In this document: positions 9,265-19,649 of the stretch, in pieces
Numbering within the stretch: the first letter of the stretch is position 1
Layout of the letters: every line of letters starts with the position of its first letter
Assembly (NCBI GenBank): GCA_023091735.1
Contig: JALKBU010000041.1
Coordinates: 1 to 64,000 of the forward strand
DNA length: 64,000 nucleotides
Origin: Trichomonas tenax
Taxonomy: Eukaryota > Parabasalia > Trichomonadida > Trichomonadidae
Direction: 5' to 3'
The notes under the pieces: generated by a model
Databases searched by the model: none
Told to the model about the DNA's origin: nothing
What the model saw: the letters and a program-made list of their open reading frames with translations, nothing else
Program-made: the position numbers and the translations under genes

Positions 9265-12200
9265 TTATAACATGTTATATTCGCTGATATGGTTTTCAAT
9301 TTCCTGTATCTCTTCGTTCAGATGTCTTATTTTATGTCTGAGATCATGATTCTTCCTCTTAAGTGAATGAATCTGGTGATTAATATGGCTTTCAGATGTC
9401 AGGTCACCGGATCCCTGTAGTCTATGCTTTTCCTGCTTGTTTTGATCGATTTTCTCCTGTGTATTGCGGATTTTCCTTGTTAATTCATCGATGTCGCTTT
9501 TTGCTTTTTTCTCGAATTTGAAGTCCCTTCCGCCACTTCTCTTGATGAAAGAAGCGACAGCAGTGCTTCCTGTGTGTATCCAGTTTGTGTAGTGAAGAGG
9601 AGTCTCCTCAAACTCATCTTTGACATTGATTTCTTCTCCCATCTCCAGAATTCTTTTAATCAATGTGATTGATTTTTCATCATCAAAGGCAGCTAAGAGG
9701 TGAATCGCGTGTTGTCCGTTGATGCCCGGCAATGTTGGGAAAGCACCTTTATCAATCAAATAATTAGAGAGCTGGAAATCTTTTTGATTGATTGCAATAT
9801 TCAACAATGTATTGTGCGTTGAATCAAATGCATTTGGAAATGCACCTCTGTCAATCAAGAAGTAAACAGCGTCTTTGTGATTCAATGAGCAGACTTTGCA
9901 TACAATTGTATTTCCTCTGTAGTCTGTTTCATTAAGGTCAGCACCTCTCTGTATTAAAGTTTCGGCAAAATCGAGTTTGCTTGATATCATACTTAACCCG
10001 AATGCTGAATTTCCATCAATGTCTCTCATGTAAATGTTTGCTTGCTGCTCAATAATCCAATTAAAGAGCAAAGCATTTCCTGTGAGAACAGTAAACATTA
10101 GAGGAGTCCTCCAATCATAAACAGTCGGTTGATCAATGAAAGATCCCCATTTGACGAGATTTTCGATGTAATAGAGATCTCTTGAAGTTGCAGCTTCATG
10201 GATTGGGAATATTCCAGACTTAGATGTGGCGTTAATGAATGCACCCTTGGAATACAAGAAATCGAATATCTCTCTATTGTCAACTCTGATGGCTTGAATG
10301 AATGGTGTAATTTCATCAAGAGAAACATTAACGTCTGCTCTATGATAAACAAGTTTCTTGATTGTATCAATGTCACCAATGTCAATTGCATAATTCAATG
10401 CCGAATATGGTGTGTCATCAAGTTTGTTGACAGTGGCATTGTTTTCGAGCAAATAATCAATAAAATCAACAAAACCACCAATTGTGGCAACTATCAATGG
10501 AGTGCGATTATATTCACCTTCTTCATTGATATCGAATCCAAGCTCAATTAATTTCTTGAAGTCTGTTAATCTGGTTTCATGAACAGTTCTGTGTAATGCC
10601 GATAAAGTTGTTAATGATTCCTTTTGTGCATTATGATCAAGAAGGAATTTGATGCAGTCCCACTGATCATACATTGCACTTCTTGATAATGGAGTTTCTT
10701 TATTCAAAACTTCATTGACATCGGATCCTAATTTAAGCAACAATTTAAGCATCTTAAGATTTCCTTGAGCAGCAGCTAAATGCATAGGAGTTAAGCCAGT
10801 TTCGTTCCTTGTATACTGATTCGCTTTCTTGCTTAACAAATATTTGCAAACATCTTTAGCTTCACTAAGTGCTGCAGTCATGAATGGAATGTTCATCTTT
10901 GGGCCTCTGCACTCGAGCAATCGCTTGTCCTCTCTAACGAGATATTCGACGACATTAACTTTGTTGTTCTTCGCTGCTAAGTGAATAGGAAGAGAACCTC
11001 CACGTGTTGGAACGAACAATTCTGCTTTTCTCTTTATCAAGAATTTAACAACATCCAAATTTCCATTGTAACTTGCAACGTGAAGAGCTGTGTTGTTATT
11101 CCAATATCTGGCATTGACATCGAATGAATTTGTTTGATATAAGAACGTGACTAATTCCAAATTGCCTGATTGACAAGCATAGTAAAACGCATTGCACTGA
11201 TTAACATCTGCGTCCTTCAAACATTCAGGATTGATTGAAATGAGATATTTAACAACTTCCAATCTTCCTGATTTGCACGCAGTAAGGAAAGGAGATATAT
11301 AATAGATATCTCTTATCTTTGTGTCAACATTCAATGAAACAAGATGTTGGACAGCAAGTAAATTTCCACCTTCACATGCAGCATAAAACGGAGTAATTGA
11401 GTTCCTTGTCAAAACACTTGTGTTTGCTCCGTTCCCTTCCAAGTATTCCATCAATTGAAGATTTCCTGAATAGCAGGCCATGATGTATGGTGTGGCATTA
11501 TCTGTTAATCTTGGCTTATTAACATCCAATCCGTGATGTAATGCAAGTGCAGCCAAAACCATATCACCTTTGCCGCATATGAAATGCAGGAAATTCATTC
11601 CAATCTTGTTTGTTATTGATAAGTTTGCACCTCTATCTATAATCAACTGCGTTAACTCTGGATAGTTGTTTGTGTAAGCAGTAACAAGTAGCGGTTGACC
11701 ATCTGATGAAAGTTCATTGATATCTCCATTTCTTGCCAACAAGAATTCGAAAGCTTCGCGTTTGTTATTCTTGACTGCATAATAAATTGGCTTATCACCA
11801 CTCAATGACTTTTGTTGAGGATCAACTCCTTTATTAACTAAATACTCTATAACATCAATATGACCGTTCTCTGCTGCGATGCATAAAGGAGTTTTTCCTT
11901 CCATCAAATATGAATTCATATCGAAATGTTCCTCATTGATCAAATATTGAACAATGTTTAAATGTCCAAACTCACAGCTTATTGCTAAAGCGTTGGCATT
12001 TTCATTTGTTGTCGCAGATAAATCAGCCCCCATTGATACCAAGTATTTGAGAGCATCCAATTGTCCTGAAGTGCAAGCGGCCAAAATCGGAGTCAATCCG
12101 ATCTTTGACTTTACCTCAATCGCTTTTGGAATCTCATACAAATAATATTTGATCTCAGGGATATTTCCTGCAGCAGCTGCTTTAAGGATGTTACTTCCTT

Positions 12201-13695
12201 TTTCAATTTTGACAGCAAGATCTGCTTTTGATGCATTGATAAACAAATTTCTCATTTCTTTAGAGTCGCATTTCACCAATAATCCTTTGTTCGAAAATGA
12301 TGGATGATCTGAAATTCGTGATACAATTAATTTAGCTTCATCGTAGTTATCCAGCTCAATGGCAATATTTAATGCATGCATTACATGATCGAATAAATCC
12401 TTATTCAAGAAATTATCGAGAATGAACTCCAACGCATTGATTTTTTCGTAGAAAACTGCATAAGTTAAAGCGCTTTCACCCTTTGAATTGATAAAGTTTA
12501 TCTTTGCTTTGTGATTGATCAAAAATCCTGAAAGAACAATACCATATTTCAATGATATCATCAAAGCGGATTCATCTTCAGAGTTTGTCGAATCTAAATC
12601 AACTCCCTGTCGAACCCAATAATTGGCTGTGGTAACTTGATCTCCTCTGCAAGACATTAAGAAAGCATCTTTCTGATTCGGAATGAAATTCATCGCTATC
12701 AATTGCTCGACAGACAGAAGTTTTCCATTCAAGCATGCAAACATCATAGCATCACAACCGTTGACTTTTGCATTGAATGTGTTGTGAGTCGCCAATAACG
12801 GAATGAAATCTGCGTAATCATACTGGATTGCATGGAATAAAGCATTAAAGCCTCTTGGGTCAACATAGTTGATATCCATTCCGTACTGAATAAATATTTT
12901 TGCAGCATCTAAATCGGTGTTATCGATTGCAATCATCAATAAATTTTTGCCATCAATTTTATCATCGAATTTCATTCCGATATTGTGTAAATAGACGAGA
13001 ATATTGGGTTTGTGGTTAATAATTGCGTGAATTATTGCATTATTTTTGTTTGCATCGACAGAATCAACGTTACATCCAAATTTGACTAAAATATGCGCAA
13101 GATATAAAAATCCATTTGCACATGCAATAATGAATGGAGTCATCTTTTTATCATCTGTTTCATCGATATTTCTTCCGCTCGTCAGTAAATACAAAACTTC
13201 ATTAATATTATTATCGCTGACAGCTTCGCATAACTTTCGCCTGCGCATTTCCTTCCTGTAGTACCCCGTAATAATACGCCTTATATCGTCATTTGCGTAA
13301 TATAAAGCAGTTTTTCCATTCGATGATCTATAATGCGGACTTGCGCCTGCTTTTATAAGCGCATGAACTACATCATTATATCTTCTGTGTGCAGCAATCA
13401 TCAAAAGTGATAGGTTCTGCACAATAATGTTTGGATTTGCACCGTTTCTCAAGCAAAACTCAACGAATTGTGCATCACCAGTCATAACCGCGTGATAAAG
13501 GAGTGGATAATTATCGGAGGACTTAGCATTTAGTGAATGACCGTATGCAAATTTGGAAATAATATTTTCTGTTCTTTTTTTCTTGACATCTTCCGCAAAA
13601 TCAGGGTCAGCGAAGACCAGGGAGTAAGAGTCGATGTAAACTGGCAATAAATTCTCGTTTATAAGCAACTCTTCCTCCTTTTCTGTTAAATCCAT
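9265..13695 (-). CDS. giant ankyrin-repeat protein
   Basis: A 1476-residue protein made almost wholly of ankyrin repeats (well over 30). Many units are close to the consensus, for example GLTPMHLAAAQGNLKMLKLL and NTALHVASYNGNLDVVKFL. They begin near residue 60 and run to about 1400. The C-terminal 75 residues are a charged, heptad-like coiled coil (KIRNTQEKIDQNKQEKHR onward). Ankyrin arrays bind proteins; no catalytic domain or membrane segment is seen, so it is probably a cytosolic scaffold. The frame extends five codons upstream to a GTG; the ATG at 13695 is preferred. AAAAGTGGC lies 11-19 nt upstream, a variant of the window's recurrent motif. It diverges from the ML-domain gene at 13792. 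Confidence 0.9.
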   Translation of the reverse strand: MDLTEKEEELLINENLLPVYIDSYSLVFADPDFAEDVKKKRTENIISKFAYGHSLNAKSSDNYPLLYHAVMTGDAQFVEFCLRNGANPNIIVQNLSLLMIAAHRRYNDVVHALIKAGASPHYRSSNGKTALYYANDDIRRIITGYYRKEMRRRKLCEAVSDNNINEVLYLLTSGRNIDETDDKKMTPFIIACANGFLYLAHILVKFGCNVDSVDANKNNAIIHAIINHKPNILVYLHNIGMKFDDKIDGKNLLMIAIDNTDLDAAKIFIQYGMDINYVDPRGFNALFHAIQYDYADFIPLLATHNTFNAKVNGCDAMMFACLNGKLLSVEQLIAMNFIPNQKDAFLMSCRGDQVTTANYWVRQGVDLDSTNSEDESALMISLKYGIVLSGFLINHKAKINFINSKGESALTYAVFYEKINALEFILDNFLNKDLFDHVMHALNIAIELDNYDEAKLIVSRISDHPSFSNKGLLVKCDSKEMRNLFINASKADLAVKIEKGSNILKAAAAGNIPEIKYYLYEIPKAIEVKSKIGLTPILAACTSGQLDALKYLVSMGADLSATTNENANALAISCEFGHLNIVQYLINEEHFDMNSYLMEGKTPLCIAAENGHIDVIEYLVNKGVDPQQKSLSGDKPIYYAVKNNKREAFEFLLARNGDINELSSDGQPLLVTAYTNNYPELTQLIIDRGANLSITNKIGMNFLHFICGKGDMVLAALALHHGLDVNKPRLTDNATPYIMACYSGNLQLMEYLEGNGANTSVLTRNSITPFYAACEGGNLLAVQHLVSLNVDTKIRDIYYISPFLTACKSGRLEVVKYLISINPECLKDADVNQCNAFYYACQSGNLELVTFLYQTNSFDVNARYWNNNTALHVASYNGNLDVVKFLIKRKAELFVPTRGGSLPIHLAAKNNKVNVVEYLVREDKRLLECRGPKMNIPFMTAALSEAKDVCKYLLSKKANQYTRNETGLTPMHLAAAQGNLKMLKLLLKLGSDVNEVLNKETPLSRSAMYDQWDCIKFLLDHNAQKESLTTLSALHRTVHETRLTDFKKLIELGFDINEEGEYNRTPLIVATIGGFVDFIDYLLENNATVNKLDDTPYSALNYAIDIGDIDTIKKLVYHRADVNVSLDEITPFIQAIRVDNREIFDFLYSKGAFINATSKSGIFPIHEAATSRDLYYIENLVKWGSFIDQPTVYDWRTPLMFTVLTGNALLFNWIIEQQANIYMRDIDGNSAFGLSMISSKLDFAETLIQRGADLNETDYRGNTIVCKVCSLNHKDAVYFLIDRGAFPNAFDSTHNTLLNIAINQKDFQLSNYLIDKGAFPTLPGINGQHAIHLLAAFDDEKSITLIKRILEMGEEINVKDEFEETPLHYTNWIHTGSTAVASFIKRSGGRDFKFEKKAKSDIDELTRKIRNTQEKIDQNKQEKHRLQGSGDLTSESHINHQIHSLKRKNHDLRHKIRHLNEEIQEIENHISEYNML

Positions 13696-13705
13696 GTTAA
13701 ATTTA

Positions 13706-13714
13706 GCCACTTTT
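13706..13714 (-). promoter_or_regulatory. AAAAGTGGC motif before the ankyrin gene
   Basis: On the minus strand this one-base variant of AAAAGTGAC ends 11 nt before the ankyrin ATG. A similar GGCACTTTTTT stretch (13774-13784) precedes the divergent ML-domain gene, so the 96-base interval probably serves both. Confidence 0.45.
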
Positions 13715-13791
13715 AATATGTTGGCTTTGTTAGTTTTATTGGCATCTTTTTTAGTACTAATGTTAATATGAGTGGCACTTTTTTATTATTA

Positions 13792-14221
13792 ATGTTTGCT
13801 TTTTTAGTTTTATTCAGTCGATCTGTTTCCCTGGAATTGGGTGTCTGTAAGACACACAATTTTGAGGAAGATTTGATCACTTTGGTTGACATAGAACCTT
13901 CTAGTTCAGTTTTATTTCTAACAAACAGCGATTACAAAGGGTGAGACCTTCAAAATTGTTGTGGAAGCAAAGAAACCAGATGCTAAGAAGAACTACTTCT
14001 TAGAATTCCAGTTATCTCAAGATCAGGCACCTTTTATTAGACAAAGGGGAGATTTCTGTTTGCATGATAGCGATAGATGCCAAGAAAATACAATGAAGCA
14101 CATTGGTGAATACATTATCCCATCTTATACAAAGACTGGACGTTATAATCTTCGCGTTATTATTTACAACGATGAAAACATGCCAATTGCATGCAAATCA
14201 GCCGAAGTTAACTACGAATAA
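13792..14221 (+). pseudogene. ML-domain (MD-2/NPC2-like) secreted protein, frameshifted
   Basis: The ATG at 13792 opens a frame with a hydrophobic signal-like start (MFAFLVLFSRSVSLEL). It reaches TGA at 13942-13944 after 50 codons. The coding sense continues at once in the +1 frame (GETFKIVVEAKKPDAKKN) to the stop at 14221. Joined by eye this gives an ML fold: a Cys near the start, the GETFKIVVEAKKP strand, a GDFC...C pair, then IPSYTKTGRYNLRVIIYND and a terminal IACKSAEV strand. ML proteins bind lipids or sterols. One extra base near 13940 explains the break; it may be a true lesion, a sequencing error or, less likely, a missed tiny intron. Confidence 0.68.
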
Positions 14222-14471
14222 GCGAAATTCATTGATGTTTTTATAAAATATTATGCAAATATTTAATATCGAAAATGTGTTCTAAATATTTAGTGTATAA
14301 ACTCCAAAGAGACTACATATTTGTAACTTATGTTTTTATAATATTTTAAAATTTCTCAAAATTAGCTGAAAGATAATAAGAGGTGATATTTCATGTATAT
14401 GATGCTAACGAATAATAAAACATTTTTACCAAATCGCATGAAATAAAATAAAAAGTGGGTGAATAATAAAA

Positions 14472-16427
14472 TTACAAAACTTCGTTCAACTTATACTTTT
14501 GATCCTTTGGTTCCAACTTCATTGGATATATTAGAGAAACGTCCCAATTCTCAATCAGCTGCTCGAGGAAGAACTGACCGACACCAGCGTCCAATCTTGT
14601 TGTGCCGGCGGCGTGAGACATATCGAACTGAACAATATTCGGTGCGAAGACCATAGCTAAGTTCTTCACACCCATCTTTGTCTTCTCGTGGTGGACTGAG
14701 AGCTCCTGCAAGAAGCCAATCAAGTAAGCGAGAGTCATGGAGTTAACTGGTGGAAGAGAAGCAGCGAACTCAATGAACTGATCCTTGTCACTGAATCCTG
14801 TCAAGTAAGGAGCGACATCGATTGGAACAATCATGCCGGCGATATCACGGAACCATCTCTTCATCAATGACGCGCAGTCATCGACATTGATTCCCTTGAG
14901 GACGTCCTGGCCTTCATTGGCAAGAACAGCGAGTTCATCAACTCTCTTCATCGATCCAGGCATTCTGAAAACGCCTTCTCTCTCAGTGCACTTGAGCTCG
15001 TTCATCTTTGCGCAGATTTCGATGAGGAAGTACGGAATTGGGCAGTTAGGATGCTGACGGCGCTGGCACCACATTACTTCGTAGAGAGATGCGCCGAAAA
15101 CAGTGTGGAAAGTGAGCGGATGTGTAGGTATGTTAGATATGTATTCGCCTGTAAGGTCTGCCATTATCTCGCCGATGGTCATTCTTGCAGTATAGCGAAT
15201 GTATGTAAATGTCGAAATTAATTTCAAGCCTTGATTGTTATTTCTGAGTGTTTTTGCGATGTGTGATTTGATCCAGATCTCGGATTCCTTCGAAGATGGG
15301 AAAATAGTTGACAAAGTAAGCAGCAGTTCCCAGCCGCGAATCAAATTCTCGACAGGAGGATTTCCATTTGTTTGTTTCATAACTTGGAAATATGCTTCAT
15401 CGATAAGACGTGGCTCTTCTTGGAGCATTTTGACGAATTCTTGAAGCGTAGGTTGGATTTTTCCTTTGACTTTTTGTACTTTCGTATACATCAAAATAAA
15501 ATTGAAAAGCTTAATAGCAGCCTTGTGGCATTCAGCTGGAAGATTCTGAAGAAGCGGATTTGAAATAGGTTTCGATTCAAATGAAATAAGTGAATCAACG
15601 GATACTTGCTCGCGTGAAAGCCTGCTTTTCTTTGGCTTGTTGAAGTGATCCTTTGCGAATTTGTCAAGGCTGTACTCGGTGTTCTTCTCAACCGCTGGCA
15701 AAAATCCACTGTCTGTATGTGGAATCGTGAATTTCGTCCTTTTGTCTTCAGGCTTTGGCTCTGGTTGTGGAGGAGGCTCTACTTTTTCTTCCTCATCTTC
15801 CACTTCTTCTTCCTCATCTTCCACTTCTTCTTGAATATTTTGATAATTGTATTCATTTTCTTGGATATTAATTAATTTGCTTTCTTCCTCTGCTTTCTGC
15901 TCGTTATCTGGAAGTGTAGAAGGATCGAATTGAACAACACTCTGCTCGATTTCTAATACAAATGGCTGATCGCCTTCGTCCGCGACATTGAAAACGCATG
16001 TGCGTTTACCGCTGAATTTATTTAATCTGAAGACAGGAATTAAAGAGTCGCTGCCACGACGTTTCTTATTATCATCGAATTTAATAGGATTTGTGCGAGG
16101 AGATACGGTCTGTATGTGTTTTAATTCGCTCTCATATTGTGGGGCGTTCGAAGTCCTGCGAGCATGCTGTTTTTCGGGAATTCCAGAATCCGGTAAGAGA
16201 CTGATTTTTTCTGGGACCTGAATAACTGGCTGCTCGTTATTATCCGATGACTGTTCTGAGACTTTCGAGCGAAGTAATGGATTTAAGAATGGAGTTTGTG
16301 TATCAGGATCAAGGACGAGTGCACCATCTGGATAGTCCCACGTAGTTTCCTGCGTCGTCATATCCAGGTAGTAGTACCTGTGATAGTTTGTATCCAGGAA
16401 AGCGTAGTAAGTTTTCACTTCCGTCAT
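14472..16427 (-). CDS. WW-like / MyTH4 / RhoGAP protein
   Basis: A 651-residue protein with the domain order of animal ARHGAP39/Vilse. Residues 5-35 resemble a WW domain (RYYYLDMTTQETTWDYP), although the first Trp is absent. A disordered acidic linker follows, with EDEEEEVEDEEE and a PPPQPEPKPED run. A MyTH4 domain spans about 295-450 (LPAECHKAAIKLFNFIL, QVMKQTNGNPPVENLIRGWELL). A RhoGAP domain spans about 455-640, with the arginine finger in EREGVFRMPGS and the later LMKRWFRDI and NLAMVFAPN signatures. It should stimulate GTP hydrolysis by Rho-type GTPases and so act on actin. TCATTCA lies 9-15 nt before the ATG, matching the trichomonad initiator pattern. Confidence 0.9.
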   Translation of the reverse strand: MTEVKTYYAFLDTNYHRYYYLDMTTQETTWDYPDGALVLDPDTQTPFLNPLLRSKVSEQSSDNNEQPVIQVPEKISLLPDSGIPEKQHARRTSNAPQYESELKHIQTVSPRTNPIKFDDNKKRRGSDSLIPVFRLNKFSGKRTCVFNVADEGDQPFVLEIEQSVVQFDPSTLPDNEQKAEEESKLINIQENEYNYQNIQEEVEDEEEEVEDEEEKVEPPPQPEPKPEDKRTKFTIPHTDSGFLPAVEKNTEYSLDKFAKDHFNKPKKSRLSREQVSVDSLISFESKPISNPLLQNLPAECHKAAIKLFNFILMYTKVQKVKGKIQPTLQEFVKMLQEEPRLIDEAYFQVMKQTNGNPPVENLIRGWELLLTLSTIFPSSKESEIWIKSHIAKTLRNNNQGLKLISTFTYIRYTARMTIGEIMADLTGEYISNIPTHPLTFHTVFGASLYEVMWCQRRQHPNCPIPYFLIEICAKMNELKCTEREGVFRMPGSMKRVDELAVLANEGQDVLKGINVDDCASLMKRWFRDIAGMIVPIDVAPYLTGFSDKDQFIEFAASLPPVNSMTLAYLIGFLQELSVHHEKTKMGVKNLAMVFAPNIVQFDMSHAAGTTRLDAGVGQFFLEQLIENWDVSLIYPMKLEPKDQKYKLNEVL

Positions 16428-17445
16428 TTATTTGAATGATAAAAAAATCGGTTTTTGTTAAAATTCACGAAATATTGCTCAATTGACCCGCTTTCGTTTG
16501 TGCATCAGAGGAACAACAAATCATCGATGCATAAGTCAAACTCAAATTGGAATGTTAATATTGGATTTTAATTGATATTTATTGTCAATAGTAATAATGC
16601 GCCACATCTATGGAATTAGTTTCACTCGGACTCAATTTTTTATCATTTTTCTTCCGAATCTTAATTTTGGAGTTAAAAAAGTTTCACTCTTTTAACGTCG
16701 AATCTTTATCAAAAATTATGGTTATGGCGACATGTGAGCAGAGATATTAAATGCAGTTTTCTCACATTTTAGAGGTGAATTGAAGAAATTGTCCTTTGTG
16801 AAAGGATGATTGGATGGATAATCAATTAGAATATTCTCTACTTATAATGGTGATTGCAATGGCCAAAGTTTGAGTCGAATCAATTAGATTTTTTTTCGAT
16901 TCTTCATCAAATTGATTCCAAAAGCCCTTTGGGCCTATGGAGAATTAACACATATGCTTTGCGCTGCTATCTTAATGATTGCAGGCTAACAAAACACTTT
17001 ATAAAATTCAAATCACTCTAAATAGAAGCCTGGGTGTGAGTAGGTCAGCTATCCATTGTATGAGATATTTGTTGGAGAAGACTGTGTCACAATATTTACC
17101 ATTTTCCGAGATTATCTCCTATTTCGGCATTATTTTAGCTGGGAAATATTTTATTATGTCTCGTTGTTTTATGTTCTAATTAACAAGAAATAAAATCGAA
17201 TCGAAAATTCAATATCAAGATCTTATGGGTTTTCTTTCCCGGATGCCATTGCTCCGATGCATTAAGAGGAATTGACAGTTGAGGACCTCGGATTATGATT
17301 AATTATATGGCACAAAGAATTCCATCAAGAGCCGAAGGACAAATAATCAAATAACATGTTAAACCACCATAGCTTAGCTCAGCATGAATATATTAAATAG
17401 AGACCTGTATCGAAGGAAAAGTAACAAACAGTTTATTTCGAGGAT
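16428..17445. other. spacer with probable decayed coding pieces
   Basis: About 1 kb with no intact gene. The plus strand at about 17177-17345 reads as protein-like sequence with stops (SYGFSFPDAIAPMH, then EELTVEDLGL, then LIIWHKEFHQEPKDK). A frame at 16979-17179 gives 66 unremarkable codons. These may be fragments of an old gene; I could not assign them. Confidence 0.35.
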
Positions 17446-17811
17446 CTAATGATGGTTCAAAAGAATCTCTAAAGAAAAAGGGTCGGCAAAGTGATTCGGG
17501 GTGATTGGAGTTATTGGCAATGGCTTGAATGCTTCGACGAATTGGACCTTCGGGGTGATGACATTTGGACACACTAATGTATCAGATATATTCAGCTGCT
17601 GAAGTACTGGATAAATCCTGTCCCAGTTCTCGGAATACCAGCAAAGGAGAGCTGTGTGATTTCTCTTTGCCAATCTGTCTAATTATAATCCATGTATATC
17701 GATGATTATCTTAGCTAACGAGTTCAGGATGAGAGTGTTGACGTGGGTTCCGAAGTATGTATCAAGGAAGTCGGAGATAAACTTCAACTTGGCAATTATT
17801 GCTTGCTTCAT
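17446..17811 (-). pseudogene. nonsense-mutated sibling of the 7318-7695 protein
   Basis: Reading from the ATG at 17811 gives MKQAIIAKLKFISDFLD and on to a TAA at 17683-17685. The same frame then continues LDRLAKRNHTALLCWYSENWDRIYP to the stop at 17446. The total is 122 codons with one internal stop. Compared with 7318-7695, the residues on both sides align: LLKFARLIAKKL with LILNSLAKIIID, and ALLCWYAEHW with ALLCWYSENW. The stop falls in the loop between these helices. Because the downstream half is so well preserved, the mutation is recent, or the product is read through or read from a downstream start. Confidence 0.7.
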
Positions 17812-18371
17812 TCGTATTTACTTCTAATTTATTGTTTATGTTGTTACTATAATGTTTTTTGTTTTTTAAACTTGCTTTTTGAATCAACAATTTTTCTCAA
17901 TTCGATATTTTTCGTGTTGAAATATATGAATAAGCGAATTAAATGATTATTTATGGAAATTTAGTGATGTAAAATGAATTTATTTTTGATATCTATCTTG
18001 ATTTAACTTTACAGCATACTATAAGTCGATGTTTTGGCAGTGAAATTATCATCTCCGATTGAAAATCAAAGCTTTAAAGTCTTTTATATGAGAAATATTG
18101 TACATTTTAAAGCTATTAACATAAATAGCCACATCTATTGGTACAAAATGAATGGCAAATGGTCAACATTAGATATCAAACATAATGTCACAAAACAGAG
18201 ATAAAAGTGTGTGGTGTGGTCAGATATCGCATTTCCTAAAACAATAAGCCGATATCATCAAATGTTGCTGTGTAAGAAAAGAGAATAAAAATAGACAGCC
18301 GTCACTTTTCAAAAGGAATTATTTGTAAACAGTCTACAAAATTTTTTACTGTGAAATAGCTTCTTCATGCA
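17812..18371. other. intergenic; GTCACTTTT upstream of the broken kinase
   Basis: The only notable feature is GTCACTTTT at 18301-18309, the inverse of the window's recurrent start-proximal motif. It lies 63 nt before the first codon of the broken kinase frame. Otherwise A+T-rich. Confidence 0.45.
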
Positions 18372-19352
18372 TTGTCAGATGTTTTGTCATTTCTAACGAT
18401 AAGCATTTTTGTTTCAAATTTAATCGTCGAGTTTGCATTGAAAGATGAATGTCGAATTTCGAGTTACCAGGATCTGGTAGCTCGATTTAAGCGTGTTAAG
18501 AAGCTCGGATCAGGCAGCTACGGCGATGTTTACCTTGTCAGGGATAAGAAATCAATGATAGAATATGCATTGAAGATTATTCCTCTTTCAAAAATTAAGA
18601 ATGGACATGCATATGAGCTCGAAATCTACAACAAATTGAATGAAAATCCAAATATTGTGCATCTGCACGCGAAGTTCCAAGACAGCAATAATTTATATCA
18701 GTTATTCTAGTACTGCCAAGGAGGAGACCTTGGTAACTATATCAAGAAGAAAGGTCCCTTGTCTATTGACAAAGCAATTATAGTCTTTAAGCAGATTCTA
18801 GAGGCAGTCAATTTCATTCATTCTCTGGGGATTGCACATTTAGATTTGAAGCCGGAGAATGTGTTGATAGCTACGTTCCCAGAAGTCAAAGTCTCCGATT
18901 TTGGCTTATCACACAGTTTCTCGCCAGGCGAGAAAATATCTGAGTTCTGCGGAACAATGCATTTTACCGCGCCCGAATGCCTCTGCAACATCAACTATGA
19001 TGCACCGAAAGCTGATATATGGTCGCTTGGTGTTATTTTCTATTACTTGATTATCGGCAAAACACCATGGATTTCAAATACTAGTAGTGCAATGCAGCGG
19101 CAGATCGCCTCCGGTTATATATTCATTCCGGAGTACCTTGGACGAAATGAAATAGAATTGATAAAATTGACGTTGAAAGTGAATCCTGATGACCGTGTGT
19201 CCGCATCGTGTGTTCTTTCTCATCCATTCCTGAGCATCCGAAGAACATGTTTGCATGTCCGATCGAAAACAAGGAATCAGATTTCCCTTCCATCGATCAG
19301 GACAAGTCAAAAGATTTCTGTTCAACCAATAAAGCAGTACACATTCGAATGA
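18372..19352 (+). pseudogene. CAMK-like protein kinase with internal TAG
   Basis: One continuous frame encodes a kinase. It shows the glycine loop (LGSGSYGDVYLV), ALKIIPLSK with the ATP-site Lys, HLDLKPENVLI, DFGLSHS, GTMHFTAPECL and DIWSLGVIFYYLIIG. It is cut by TAG at 18708-18710, exactly at the hinge (LYQLF-stop-YCQGGDL), where related kinases usually have Glu; GAG to TAG would do this. The frame also lacks an in-frame ATG upstream of the glycine loop and begins only at TTG codons. An ATG at 18446 is out of frame, suggesting a second, 5' lesion. All other catalytic motifs are intact, so inactivation looks recent. Confidence 0.82.
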
Positions 19353-19649
19353 GAGCTGCGATGATCTCAATTCCTATTGTTTCATTACAATATCTATCCA
19401 AACCACAATTTCTATACTATATTTATTTAAATCTTGTTATATATTGTTCGTAAATTGATTGTTTTAAGTTAAATCGAATATATTTTTAATTAACAAAATT
19501 CAAACTAATATCCATACACTAACATATTGTGCATCAATTGCTTTGGGCGAACTTTAAAGGTTTTCAAATCATACAATGGTATATTATTAAAATATAAAGA
19601 TTAAAAATAAGATACTGAATACGAACTACTTTTAGCAATAATTTAGAAA
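19353..19649. other. intergenic between convergent genes
   Basis: A+T-rich 3' spacer between the broken kinase and the membrane-protein gene. Nothing seen. Confidence 0.5.
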
